From positions 23,857,012 to 23,921,011 of the forward strand of contig NW_020654810.1 of the NCBI RefSeq assembly GCF_003589595.1: a stretch of DNA of 64,000 nucleotides, in the 5' to 3' direction. The DNA comes from Hyposmocoma kahamanoa. Taxonomy: Eukaryota; Arthropoda; Insecta; Lepidoptera; Cosmopterigidae. Of the stretch, positions 21,500 to 32,552 are shown piece by piece (the stretch's first letter is position 1; every line of letters starts with the position of its first letter). Under the pieces are notes generated by a model. It did not search any database. It saw nothing but the letters and a program-made list of their open reading frames with translations, and was not told where the DNA came from. The position numbers and the translations under genes are program-made.

Positions 21500-22475
21500 G
21501 ACTACAGCGGATAGGGGGAAGCGTAGCGGCTCTGGCTAGTATGGCCAAACATATTATTAAAACAAATACACATTTTGAAAATGTACTAAGTGTCCCTACG
21601 TAGAAAAGACGTAGTTTTGTTATTATTCAAAAAGTGATGATATTCCGTGAAGTATTTACGCCGTACTAAGGGTTTATTTTGTTTCTTAGAGATGACTTGC
21701 ATTTTTTTCTATCGAGGAAACTACAAGTAATCGTGTTTGTAATATACATATAATGTAATATACAATGTTATACATTAATTTCATAACTAAAGCTTTAGTG
21801 ATAACGGTGCAGCAAGGGATCAACGAACGCAATTATTGCGCAATTACGTATCGCTGCCTCGGCGCAGTCTTAAGATCGTTCTCAATTATGATGTGAGGAA
21901 AACTTTCGTGGTTCTCGTCTTCCAAAGTTTCCTTTCACGTTGGTTTTATATGTATATCTCTTTCGCTACTCTACTTCCATTTTCTGTTTCTGTAGGTTAA
22001 AATTCGTTGTTTATAACATTTTTCTGGTTTGCAGGTAAAAAGATGTCATAGTATAGAGGGGGCTGATTACTCGCGGGTTTCTCGTTGCTAGCTCGATACG
22101 GTAACGGATTTGATTTTACAATTTTATTTTTATTTAAGAGATTATATTTCAAAACAAATTAATTTAATTTATAACGAGTTTAATTTGGCAAGAAAAAAAT
22201 GCCCATATTTTATGCCAGCAATTCATATAAATTTAAAAGATTTGGTTTTTTTTTGCTTAATTTCTTAATTTAATAAATAATTATGGACTCTTCTAAAGGC
22301 CAAGGGTCACACCAGACCTGGCGCAAATGATAAATGAAAACATGTTTCAGAATTTACTTTATAATTGTATTCCATGTAAGACAAGCTCAGACTATAGAGC
22401 GCCATATTATACAGGCATCTTTTTCACAATCTCCGAGATAAAAATTCTTTTCTGAAGCGATGGGACACACAAGTC
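21500..22475. other. Non-coding stretch, nothing recognised
   Basis: AT-rich; no frame or repeat recognised. Confidence 0.5.
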
Positions 22476-22560
22476 GTTAACCTGGTGGTAAGCGACACGC
22501 CTGTCCATAACAGCTGCAGTACTACTCAGAGCTATAAATCACAAAGATCTAAGGGTCATC
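22476..22560 (+). repeat. SINE-B 5' fragment
   Basis: CTGGTGGTAAGCGACACGCC, ACAGCTGCAGTACTACTCAG and AAATCACAAAGATCTAAGGG. Confidence 0.8.
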
Positions 22561-23696
22561 GCATTGAAAAACAATCGTAAGGTCAAAGACTATAACGTTA
22601 AACAAAAAGTAAGCGACGATAGGACTCACCATTGCGTGATTTTGAGCAGGCTAAAGAAATGTTTGTAAAAACATAAATTCTAAAATATGAGAGCATTTGC
22701 GCATTACCGAATTCGAGAAATGACCGTCCGAAATGTCACAGGGATCATTTTATCTCTAGGTGTACAAGCTATATTCGTATTGTCTCGGACTTGAATAGGA
22801 CTTAGTGCACAAGCGACATCCGAAGGGGGTCCGAGTTTTCTAGATTAATGGACATAGTTATGCATAACTAGATCCATCCCATAAAATGTCACTTTCGAGA
22901 TAATTAGATTTTTGTAAAAACAGTGTGAAGAAATAAATAGGTAAGACAAACAACGTGAGTTATGTGTTGCATTGAGAATGATATAGGGAAATTATTATAT
23001 TATACAGCAATAAATAGAAAACACAACGTATCTTTTTATTTGGTTAACGAGAACCATGATCTAGTTTTCGTATTGAAAACGCTTAAGCTCTACAGTACTT
23101 CAGTACACGTGATCAAGTGAAGCAAGATGGTCCTTTTTAGCTATTAAAAAGTTACTTATTTAGGGTTGGTACCCTGAAGGACTTTTGTTTTCTCGGTTTT
23201 GGCTTGGTATATTGCCAGGATCTTTTGTGAGCGGGTAAAGGACTCGTCTGGTGTTTTACCTAAATATATAACTCAATTTCACTCGAGGTGTGGCTTGGTT
23301 CTTGTTTGCATAACTATGTCCATTTGTATAGTCTCGCATTCGGAACAAATACTGATCGGATGCAGTGCACAACTGCACACAATCCTTTACCGTTCACCTA
23401 CAGAATTGTCCCTTACAGTCATTGTCATAAGGTTGTTTTTTATTATTATGGTATTGCGTAAAAAATCAACGATGTATTATTTCACGAATTTTAATGCCTT
23501 CTTTTTCAACTTAATATTTTATCTAATCCTTTTAATTATTTAGACAAACAAGTTGTTATTAATTGTTCTGTAAAAGTCAGCCATTAAAACTTCTATTTTT
23601 GCAAAGGCGTCAAAGAGAATTCATTATCAAGCTTAAAGAATGGAAAAGTTTGTAGTTAGCTCGCTCGTTAGTTAATTCTTAATTGTCTTGTTACAG
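22561..23696. other. Non-coding stretch before the exon candidate
   Basis: A 114-codon plus frame (23199-23543) is hydrophobic and AT-driven, with no motif, and it does not connect in frame to 23697. No other exon found. Confidence 0.4.
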
Positions 23697-23847
23697 GTAC
23701 GGGTTAAGACAAAACGGGACTCTAGCGATGGAATTCTATTGGATATGGGATTTCAATGCTCAATATGTTGATTTGCATCTCAAAGTGGTATCTAAGAAAG
23801 ATTACATCATGGACCCTCTCGGGCACAACAAAGTAGAAGGGAAGAGA
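23697..23847 (+). CDS. Candidate internal exon of an unidentified gene
   Basis: 151 bp between a good acceptor (ttaattcttaattgtcttgttacag, ending 23696) and a consensus donor (gtaagt at 23848). After one leftover base the plus frame gives 50 codons with no stop, ending at a codon boundary: YGLRQNGTLAMEFYWIWDF, then NAQYVDLHLKVVSKKDYI, ending HNKVEGKR. Alternating hydrophobic residues suggest beta strands. The shape loosely recalls the first strands of a DOMON-type domain, but no diagnostic residue supports that. It lies on the opposite strand to the ADAM gene, inside its large intron, so it would belong to a nested gene. Neither partner exon was found in the window. The exon is probable; its function is unknown. 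Confidence 0.5.
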
Positions 23848-23898
23848 GTAAGTAGGCTGTTTTCAAAGTAGTCTAACTTTGTATATAATAATTAAATT

Positions 23899-24232
23899 TT
23901 TATTGAATTGATATTCAATTATTTTTTGTGAAATTACTCCACTAGTTTGTTATAATTATTAATACAAAGATCGAACACTCAGAAAAAACACTCACAAAAA
24001 ATTCCTCCGATCCGGTCGGATTCGAACCGACGTCTTCTTGCATACCGTGCCAGACGCTATACCAACTAAGCCACGGAACGAACCAACGAACCTCACGAAT
24101 TTTTCTATGTGCTTGCGTCGTGTCTATGTACTTGGTCTTTCAACGACCTTTTAGTCGTAGCGCCATCTATGAGAAATCTTTAACAGATTTATCACCCAGT
24201 TAGTACCTTTACAGCTACCAGTCCTGGCGAGA
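23899..24232 (-). repeat. SINE-A, full-length copy
   Basis: Complete in reverse: tail (ACTCCACTAGTTTGTTATAA), box B as GGATTCGAACC, box A as CCAACTAAGCCACGG, and the conserved upstream part (GTAGCGCCATCTATGAG, CAGCTACCAGTCCTGG). It starts 51 bp after the exon candidate's donor. Confidence 0.82.
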
Positions 24233-26056
24233 TATATAATGTTTATAATGTTTACAAGGAGATGATCTTTACATATTACAGAGAATTTACACAATTTTGA
24301 TTTTTAACTGAATGAATCTCTATAGGCATTAAATTCACATGTATCCCAAAATTTGGAAATTGCCCAGCGGTTTGGTGACACGCCTCACCGCCCGCTGCCC
24401 CGTCATTCGCCAAAGGGCGTTTGTCAACGTTGCGGCCCCCACACCTCGTTTCCTACAATGTAGGCTCGCGGTGAGATACTTCGCTTTAAATCATAATTTA
24501 TTTATTTATTATATTAGGCACATGAAAATCATAATGTATTTGACAATCAACGAAAATTAGATACAAGACTGTGACTGATATACACGACAGTTACAGACGT
24601 ACAAACATTCGCTGTACACTACATTCAATTTAATTTATACAATGGTTTTACTTTGATAATATTCTTTTTTACTAAATTGAAACTTTAAAAACAAAATGGA
24701 ATATACAATAAATTAATACACATCTATAATACTGTATTCTATAAACTTGTGACGGTGTGACCTCCTTACACCGTCCTATCACCTCTTTGTATCGCCTTTC
24801 TCCGCTTGTATCCTATCATTTTTTTACATGTATTTAAATTTTAAATTTGAATTGTTCCATCTTCCTTCACTTTCTCATTTTGTTTTCGTACCACAGTCAC
24901 TCCCAGCTCGACCGCCACAACAATCGGAGCTGTTAATAAGCTAATCATGTGTAATAATTTATAAGTCTACAGCCTTTATGTATCTATTTCTGTAATTCAG
25001 TTTCTCGGCCCATTTAGGGGTAAGTGCCTTAATAATAAAGTGTAGGGAATGTTTTATACTGTTATACCTGTTTTTTTACATTTACCTTTATATTGTTACA
25101 GCCTTTCTTTAAACTTTACTTCTTTAATAAATTTTGTGGACAGGAAGTTTCCCATTTCATTGCCGTAAACCTGTTCACGGCTAGTTAGGGTTACAACCCT
25201 TTGAAACTATTACTGTTAATTATTATTTAAAATGTGAAGTTAGTCTGTTCCTAAATACAAAATAAAGGGTCAGCAAACATATCCGTATCACATGTACTTC
25301 TCAAATCATTGTAGCTTCTACATTTGTTCTACACAAAGGGCAAATGCAAGATCTTAGAAATAGGACATCTGGGATCGTAATAAATAACATTGGTAACTGC
25401 ACTTAGTCTGTCCCTGGGTAACGCAGTTTGCATTCAGAATGGATTAATACGAGTTTCGCGTGTTATGATTTAGTAACGTCTACGAAGTTTTCCGATATTC
25501 CTTTGTGTTTATTGCACGTACTGAACTCTATGCAAGTCGTTACACTTGCTTTTTACTAGATTTTATCTCTTGAATTTGCGGCATTTAAAACGAACTTGAG
25601 TTTCGAGTTCTGTGTAAGTTGGCGATTTGGCTGTAGGCGTGTTGTGTGAGAAAATATTACACTGTGTAGCTAATGGAACGTGCTAAGGCCACAAATTGGA
25701 TGACAGCGTGCGGTGGCGACAGCGATGTGGGCATGGTAATATGGGCAATAGTAGCCCGTTCTCGACTCCAGAGGCCAGGAGTCTGATTCTCAGATTTTTA
25801 AACTTATGTCTATTTCGACTTTTGTCGATTAACATGAAAGTCGATCGATTCTAAAATTTCAATTCTCACATACTTTAGACACAAATGTCAAGCATCCGGA
25901 AATATCTATACGTTTTTTAGTGAATCATGTCGCAGCTTTGCATTACTGACATATTGAGAGGTGAATTATTTTAAATTAGTTTTAACGGCTTTAGTGTCAA
26001 GCCATACAATGCTGATGAGATACCGAACGAACCAACGGATCTTATGTTGCAGGTAC
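24233..26056. other. Non-coding stretch, nothing firm
   Basis: 24355-24480 is GC-rich with a 73-codon plus frame lacking a known motif. A small hairpin GACGGTGTG...CACACCGTC-like sequence lies at about 24751-24775. No exon or repeat family recognised. Confidence 0.45.
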
Positions 26057-26064
26057 CTTTACAG

Positions 26065-26656
26065 CATAGGTTTCCAAACCTTTTTGGTTCACCTAGGTAC
26101 GATAAAAATATTTCAATGCCACGAAAAATAATTGAAAACATGTATTTTTTATATTAACTTAATGAAATATTTGTAGCGCGTAAAACAATAACTTTATCAA
26201 CATTTGTAACAATAGTTCCGAAGTTTACCGCTAGATGACATTGGCATAGAAAATGCAATGTCTGAATCGCGGTGCCTAAGATTTTCCCAAATGTAATGAC
26301 CTGTCACTAGTATTTTGTATGAAATTGATCTGATCTATTCTTCAACTTGTCTATAGTTGTAATTGATCGATTCAACGATTGCATTTTACGGTTGTCCTCA
26401 TTGCTAAGGAAGCATCTCGAATTCGAGCCCATCTTTCGGGGCAGGTTAAGAGAACGTCTCTGAGTGAGTGTCTTTTTGGACAATTCGCACCCACCGGGAC
26501 TTGTCGCGCTTGCATAGTTTACATACATAATTTAGATTTTTTTCTTCAAATGTGATAGCACACCCTGGATAGCATCAACACCTCCCAATTGCTATCGCCT
26601 CCAAGGAGTCTTCAGCGCCCGTTCGCGGGCGGTAGGGACCACTTTGGGAAACTATA
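26065..26656. mobile_element. hAT-like non-autonomous element (592 bp)
   Basis: The ends CATAGGTTTCCAAACC and TTTGGGAAACTATA form a hAT-style terminal repeat. A perfect 8-bp duplication CTTTACAG flanks the element (26057-26064, 26657-26664). The minus frame 26307-26528 inside it is not a transposase that I recognise. Confidence 0.88.
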
Positions 26657-26757
26657 CTTTACAGAGACCAGCGTCCGACTAAAGATGTTGTTTTAATAAT
26701 TTAATAATATTAATAGTTTATTGGATATTTTACTACATGTTTTTATAGTGCTTTTTA

Positions 26758-26812
26758 TGGTATCAAGTGATGGCACGAACAAGTCGTGCGCCTGGTGGTA
26801 AGCGGTAGCCTA
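26758..26812 (+). repeat. SINE-B 5' end, interrupted
   Basis: ATGGTATCAAGTGATGGCAC...GCGCCTGGTGGTAAGCGG. Resumes at 26985. Confidence 0.75.
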
Positions 26813-26984
26813 TTCTTAAGGACTCATTCATGATGATGAGCAGGCGCGAGCGCGGCGATGGATGCGGGCACGCGGGTCTTGGTGTCTTCCCTTCCACAGT
26901 GCCGAAGCGGCTACGAGTGGGTAGATCCACACGTCAATATCACAAACACGTCGGATCGAGGCAACAGAACTAACTAACTAGTCG
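26813..26984. other. GC-rich insert splitting a SINE-B
   Basis: About 170 bp of markedly GC-rich DNA (GCAGGCGCGAGCGCGG, GATGCGGGCACGCGGG) between the two halves of a SINE-B. A minus frame is open for most of it (CDIDVWIYPLVAASALWKG). No family recognised; probably a fragment of another retroelement. Confidence 0.5.
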
Positions 26985-27065
26985 GTCGCACTCAGAGCCT
27001 TAAGTCCCAAAGAATAATAACAATTGACAAGTCCCATGTACCTGTAATATGTCTGGTGTTTATTT
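26985..27065 (+). repeat. SINE-B middle part, interrupted
   Basis: CGCACTCAGAGCCTTAAGTC, then TTGACAAGTCCCATGTACCTG. Continues the copy that starts at 26758. Confidence 0.7.
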
Positions 27066-27446
27066 AATTAACTTTCTTCATCTGTACGTGAAAGGTAAAG
27101 AACCTTCCCTGCCAAATAGTAATATATACTACATGGAGTTTTAAAGAGGTTCTTAATTATGCTAATTAGGCTCTTAATTAATTTATGAATTAGGCATTTA
27201 AAATCAATCTTAGGGATAAAAAAAATATGTTAAATAAATAAAAAACAAACGACCGACAGGTTTTTTCCAATGCGTGATTTTTTTGTGTTCTAAAATGGTT
27301 CTAAAGCAAGTTTGTGAAAACATCTAAATGTCAAACAAAATATGGATAGGTCGTTAACCTCTCAAGTACAAAAATCGAAACTTAGGATATGTCATAGATC
27401 AAAATGTAACTAGACGTAAATTTGACAGAACATGATTATAACGTTT

Positions 27447-27800
27447 TAACCGACTTAAAAAAGGAGGAGGTTCTCAATTCGACTGTATGTTTGTTTTGAT
27501 GTTACGCGATAACTTAATAACTTAGAAAAGAGGCTACCTCAGTAATGGTCCCATTTCATTTTGAAGAAAATTCGTGCATGAAGGCTTATTTTTGTAAATA
27601 GCGCCAAAATTTTATAAGGAGCAATTATTTTAATGGTTGATTTTGCTATGCTTCAATTGAAGGGGTTTTTTTAAGCAGTGAAAGTTAAATCTTGACGGAC
27701 TAGGGGATGAATCCGGTTTTGTGCACTTCCGGTAACCGATTTCAATACAACTTGGCAAATAGAAGTAATTCCATGATCTTTTGCGTCGGGTTTTTTATAC
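27447..27800 (+). repeat. Lepidopteran AACCGACTT-type repeat, copy 1
   Basis: Starts AACCGACTTAAAAAAGGAGG, with TTACGCGATAACT, CCGATTTCAATACAACTTGG and the end TCGGGTTTTTTATACTCCG. Unclassified dispersed repeat, also at 40632 and 53418. Confidence 0.75.
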
Positions 27801-27834
27801 TCCGTACTGAGATTATTATTAAAAATAAACCGAC

Positions 27835-27960
27835 TCAAAACTCTGTGGAATTACATCTATTTACCATTATTTATTGAAATCGGTTTACGGAAACTAGGTA
27901 AAATCCAATAATCCGGATTCATATTCTAGTTTGCTCAGAGGTGGAATATTTTATTAAAAG
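27835..27960 (-). repeat. Inverted partial copy of the AACCGACTT repeat
   Basis: GAAATCGGTTTACGGAAACTAGG and the flanking text are the reverse complement of the 3' part of the neighbouring copy, so the two form an inverted pair. Confidence 0.55.
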
Positions 27961-28921
27961 AAGGATGGTGAAAGCTGACCCAAAATCAACGAAATGCCGT
28001 TCATGGACTTTGCAAGTATAATTTAACGTTTTAGTTTATGCCTAGTTATTAATATATTTTTGTATATTTTTAGAAGTCGGGAATAAAGAAATTTCAAAAC
28101 AATGTACCTATTTTAGAATAGATGAAAGAACAACGCAATTGGTTCAGATCGGCCATAGATTAGGTAACGCTCTTATACGTACGTTTGATAGTAAACATGA
28201 TTGAATGTTTACCTACCCAAAGTTTTGATTATTTTATACTACACACATAAAACATTAAAGCTATAAAACGCCTAATTAAATAATCAATTAAACAATAATG
28301 AATATAAAGTAAAAAAATAAAACACAATGTGACAAAAATGTTTAGACAATATTTAAATGAGAGATACGAAAGTTAGCTAAGGAACGTTTTGACAAGAGGC
28401 CTCTTGCCAATGTCAATGTCACTTTGAGATTGAGAGTGTGTGTGAGTGTGATCATTTGTGGAAGATTTCTTCCATTTGGACAGATTTAATTTTTATTCAA
28501 TTTCATTGCTACAGAACATGTTAACGTTTTGTATTTAATGTGGCAGAGTTTGGCAGATTTAGGAATATTCAGAAAGTTCTTTATATTTTTAGGAACAAAC
28601 TGAAAACTTGTTGTTTTCTGCTACTACGAACAAACATCTAAAGCGAAATACATGACTATGTTATAAACATAACATATATCAAAATTTATAGCCCCCAGCT
28701 TCTACAGGCTGTACTCAATTAGCTTTTTTGATGCTTTGATAATGAATAACAAGTATTGATAGGTCTCTTTAATGCAAGTCGTCAAAAACACTGGGTCACA
28801 AAATACACGGGATGTCGCCACCCTACTTTGAATAAGACTACTACTGAGGTATACCCTTTCAAACAGAAAAGAATCAACGAAATCGGCTCTCGTTAAATAG
28901 GTTAAAAATAAAGAGAACCAG
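27961..28921. other. Non-coding stretch, nothing recognised
   Basis: AT-rich; a short TG-rich run at about 28432-28450. No gene seen. Confidence 0.5.
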
Positions 28922-29086
28922 CCCCCCTAGCATGGCTAGGCATGATAGTCGCGATGTGCGCGATAAAATTGAAATAACCGCGCGCTATTGATTATCTAAA
29001 TTAGATCTGATTAAGACAGCCAATAACGCGCGCTTATTTCACTTTTATCACGCGTGTTGTGACAATCATGCGTAATGCTACGGGGG
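28922..29086. mobile_element. Long-armed foldback MITE (about 165 bp)
   Basis: Two arms of about 70 bp, imperfectly complementary (left CCCCCCTAGCATGGCTAGGC, right GCGTAATGCTACGGGGG), rich in CGCGCG, separated by about 25 bp. TA adjoins the right end only. Confidence 0.75.
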
Positions 29087-29645
29087 TAGATCGCGATATA
29101 ATCTTGAACATTAATAAACAACTGACGGCCATGATTTTTCTTTTGAGTTATATATAAATGTTAGAAAGAAGTTGGAAATGCGATCTATCTGGTGTTAGAT
29201 TACTTATTCTATTTTTAAACCATTTGTTCGCTCTTGTTATATCTTATTTCATTATTCTTACTGTAGTATGAATCATAAATTAGATGTTAAAAATGTAAAC
29301 AAAGTGGATAACCGAGCAAAGACTGCATTTTAAATGGTAGTTTCCTATTTTAGACGATAATAAACCCTTCGAACTCTTTTCCAGCTGTAATATGATAAAA
29401 CGTAGAACAATTAATATAGATTTTTACTTAATTTCGTCGAATACAATAATTTTATTAAAATACTATATTTAAGCTCATAAATAATTTTGACACTGGTAAC
29501 ACAATGAATCGATGTTGTTGCCATGTTGATCAAAAACAAGGCAACAATAATCATAGCCTTCCCCAATCCATCACCGGGTGACTAGACGTAGCTTTCGGTT
29601 CTACCCTATGTTGTGAATATACCAAGGATTCACATGAAGCGTTTT
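29087..29645. other. Non-coding stretch, nothing recognised
   Basis: No gene or repeat recognised. Confidence 0.5.
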
Positions 29646-29830
29646 GCTTCCACATTTATAATGGTGAACGGCTATGGAGTGGAATTATCTGCCTGTAGAC
29701 TTATCCCCTGGACGTTATAAGTTGGGCCTTCTCAAGGCGAGAGTGAACAGGCATTATTTAGGTGTGCATGCTCCGTTGTCGACCTTATCGTTACTTACCA
29801 TCCGGTGAGATGGAGTTCAAATGAGTACAA
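29646..29830 (+). mobile_element. Decayed LINE C-terminal fragment
   Basis: In one frame KLGLLKARVNRHYLGVHAPL, the closing motif of a Jockey/CR1-like RT, is readable. The upstream part needs frame changes. Related scraps lie at 47780-47890 and 52955-52995. Confidence 0.65.
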
Positions 29831-29860
29831 ATGTATGCTATAAAAAAAGTCTATGTTATA

Positions 29861-30146
29861 CATTGACTTACGAATAAATGGACGACGGGTCTAATACAAA
29901 AACCACGAAAAAAATGTCCCAAGTCAACCTATTTAAACGTAGTGACATGTAAAGGAATATGAAAAAGCTAAAACGTTGAATTTAAATTGTAATGTCATCG
30001 CAGTACTGTCTAATTTTGCTTGCTTCGCTGTCAGTCGAACAAATGAAGACTAAAGCGTGAATGACGCTCTGTATACGATTTTAACGCCCTATAAGTTCGG
30101 ACACTTTTTAGCGCAGACCCGACGTCCATATAATTGTAAGTCAATG
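29861..30146 (-). mobile_element. 8-bp-TSD MITE, family D copy 3 (286 bp)
   Basis: Reverse orientation relative to copies 1 and 2. Perfect 8-bp duplication ATGTTATA (29853-29860, 30147-30154). In ADAM transcription it is intronic, 14 bp beyond the donor hexamer of the exon at 30175-30317. Confidence 0.9.
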
Positions 30147-30174
30147 ATGTTATAAAAAAAAAAAAGGCACGTAC

Positions 30175-30317
30175 ATGGTCCCAGGGTGATTACTGAGCGG
30201 GGCTTCGACGTAAGAAACATGTTTTGTTCGCCTCGTCTTGGGTCGGTACTCGAGCTTGTTCGCACACCCCTTGTTCGCCTTTGTTCGCGCCTCGAAGATG
30301 ACATGAGGGTGTTTCTG
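30175..30317 (-). CDS. Probable upstream exon of the ADAM gene (prodomain part)
   Basis: 143 bp on the minus strand. The acceptor is ccgctttgtttcag, preceded by a branch-like CTAAC, and the donor is gtacgt after ...GGGACCAT. The frame starting CAG AAA CAC is open for 47 codons plus two bases. It is rich in Lys and Arg: QKHPHVIFEARTKANKG, CANKLEYRPKTRRTKH, VSYVEAPLSNHPGT. The two leftover bases AT complete an ATG with the single leading G of the exon at 2414-2618, so the exons splice in frame on the same strand. This location, N-terminal to the furin site, would make it prodomain. I do not recognise the peptide itself, so membership rests on strand, splice sites and phase. The acceptor is a tandem CAGCAG. 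The frame 30089-30304 is a shadow. Confidence 0.65.
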
Positions 30318-30469
30318 CTGAAACAAAGCGGAAAGTACGGTATTTGATTAGTTAGCTTGCTTTGTAAGACCTTGCTGACAGGTTTCTATTTTTTCAAGAC
30401 CAACAACGGAATAAACATCTAACTTAAATAATATTAAGTTGAATATTGAATATCACGATTTTTACTATC

Positions 30470-30718
30470 ATGATATTGATTTATTTTTTGTGATATTACT
30501 CCACTAGTTTGTTATAATTGCTGATACAAAGTTAGAACACTGACAAAAATTCCTTCGCTCCAGCAAAAGAAGCAGTTAAAAATAAAAACAAAGATCTCCA
30601 ACAAGGGAATAGAAAAATTCGTAAGGTCCGCCGGTTCGTTCCGTAGCTCAGGCACGGTATGCTGAAAACGCTGGTTTGAACTGCATCGAAGGAATTTTTC
30701 TTAGTGTTAAGAAATATG
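30470..30718. repeat. Rearranged SINE-A (inverted tail plus forward head)
   Basis: 30470-30560 is the SINE-A tail in reverse. 30598-30718 is head and tail forward (AAATTCGTAAGGTCCGCCGG, GCACGGTATGCTG) with box A shortened by a deletion. This is the same layout as 5271-5745. Confidence 0.7.
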
Positions 30719-31400
30719 TAATTTAAAGTTTTAATATCATGATTTTCACATATACAGCTCAGTATGTTAAGAGTGATGTCTCCATCTCAAAAGACACTTG
30801 TTCAAGTTCAGTTAGATCGAAGGGATTTTTCTTTGTGAACGAGCTTTAAATTAATAATAATCTAAGTAGAAAGCAAATCTGAAATTCAAAGTTAAATTTC
30901 AAATCCTACATAACAGGTACAATTTATGCATATCTTTGCATTTTGATTTCAGAAGTTCAGAATTGTTTCAGAAAGTATATCGTTTTTGTGAAAAAACAAA
31001 CAGGATGTAGGATTGTGTGTTTTACCCCGAGCTTTGCCTTGTCCGAGAGGCTTATGTATATTTTCATATACAATATTTTCATAATTAAACCTTCTTTACT
31101 CAAATTCTCCAATTGAAAATATTCCAATTAGCAGTTTAGGTCCAAATAAACAGTAAACAAAATAAAAAAAAGAAATCAAATTCGAACTTAGTTCCAATAA
31201 AACTTTTGTTTCAAAGTTCAACGTCCCAGACAAATGTCCTAGATGTCCTTATAACACGACCAATGTGACTAGCTTCTCTGAAAAGAGCTCTGGCAATACG
31301 ATTAAAGCGATCTCATTTTAGTCGGTTAAACGAACTTTAATAGGGGCTTAGGTAGATGAACTGTAGAACAGTGAAATGAATATTTTACTAAAGCGGAATT
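30719..31400. other. Non-coding stretch, nothing recognised
   Basis: Intron just upstream of the ADAM exon; no further exon recognised. Confidence 0.5.
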
Positions 31401-31406
31401 TTAAGA

Positions 31407-31787
31407 ATGAACCAGACTATAAATATTAGATCTCAACCCGTGCGAACAAAGATGCATGTTAATAGTTTAAAATTAACTTCAGAAATGAATATTCTCAGTT
31501 CATGGAATAAATGCGAGTACCTATGGTATAACAATGGTTTTCGGGTGTTGTTTGGGCTGCCGCGGTTCTTCAGAGTGTCAGGCATGTTTGTACACATCAT
31601 TATGTGCAGAAAGTCAGTCTCACAGCTCTGCAGATTGCGTGCCAGCTCCAACTTAATGCTCGAAATTATTGTCAGGAGAATTCGCTCTTCTTTTATGAAG
31701 CAACTTTTTTTTGATGCGAGGATTAATGAGAGAATGAGAGAATTTACTTTTAATTTTATAATTTTGATAACTTTTGATAAGATTTGA
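31407..31787 (+). mobile_element. LINE remnant
   Basis: WYNNGFRVLFGLPRFFRVSG followed by MFVHIIM...SVSQLCRLRASSN has the spacing of a common lepidopteran LINE C-terminal block (AYNDAFRVLFGLPR type). The minus frame 31433-31651 is its shadow. Confidence 0.6.
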
Positions 31788-32552
31788 TTTGATAACCTAA
31801 TTTTTATATTACTAACAAATGTGGACTTCTCGTTTATCTAAAAATAAAAATTATTATTACTATTATTAAAAGGTCCAGGCCTTTTTTCATATTCCCAAAA
31901 TTAACATCGTTTAAAAATATTGCGTTCATCGCACGTTTTGCAGAATAGTTCTATTTTATTAGATCATCACGGCGACGTGTCAGTCCGATCATCCCGACTG
32001 TCTCATTAATTCTTCAAACACGAAAAAACGAAGACAGAGACAGCTTGCAACGGGAACTACCTCCAGATTTCCAGCTAACCAATTTACATACTCTACATTT
32101 ACAGCTTCGTGATTCAAATTTCAAACGACTTAACTTCTGTGTTGCTATCCACGGTATGCTTCAATATTGCCATATGAAAGGCAAAACGGAAAAAAATCAT
32201 GCTTGTTAACTGTCCATTGAAAGACGATAGGTAATTCTATAGTTATTCGTAACGTTATTGTAAAGCAAGCAAATTTAAAAATTGTGAACATGGAGAATTT
32301 TGATAATAACAATATTTTACGTAAAAGCTGTGAGTTATTCAGGAACGGCAATGAATGTACTTTCACAAGCCTAAAATTTATGAACCAAACACGCGATCGG
32401 AGTTACGTGCACCGTTTAATTAACACGGCTACAACGCCGTTTTCATATCATATTTTCCCCAAAGCACAAATAGATATAAGATACAAGCGCAATAAACGAT
32501 GCTAATTCACCGCAAAACCTTTATGTTTTCCCCATTTCTACCGTCAATGATG
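31788..32552. other. Non-coding stretch, nothing recognised
   Basis: Frames 32145-32366 (-) and 32284-32505 (+) overlap on opposite strands and match nothing. Confidence 0.5.

Noticed and set aside
23697..23847. DOMON-domain assignment for the exon candidate.
   Set aside because: Only a vague strand pattern; no diagnostic residues, so function is left open.
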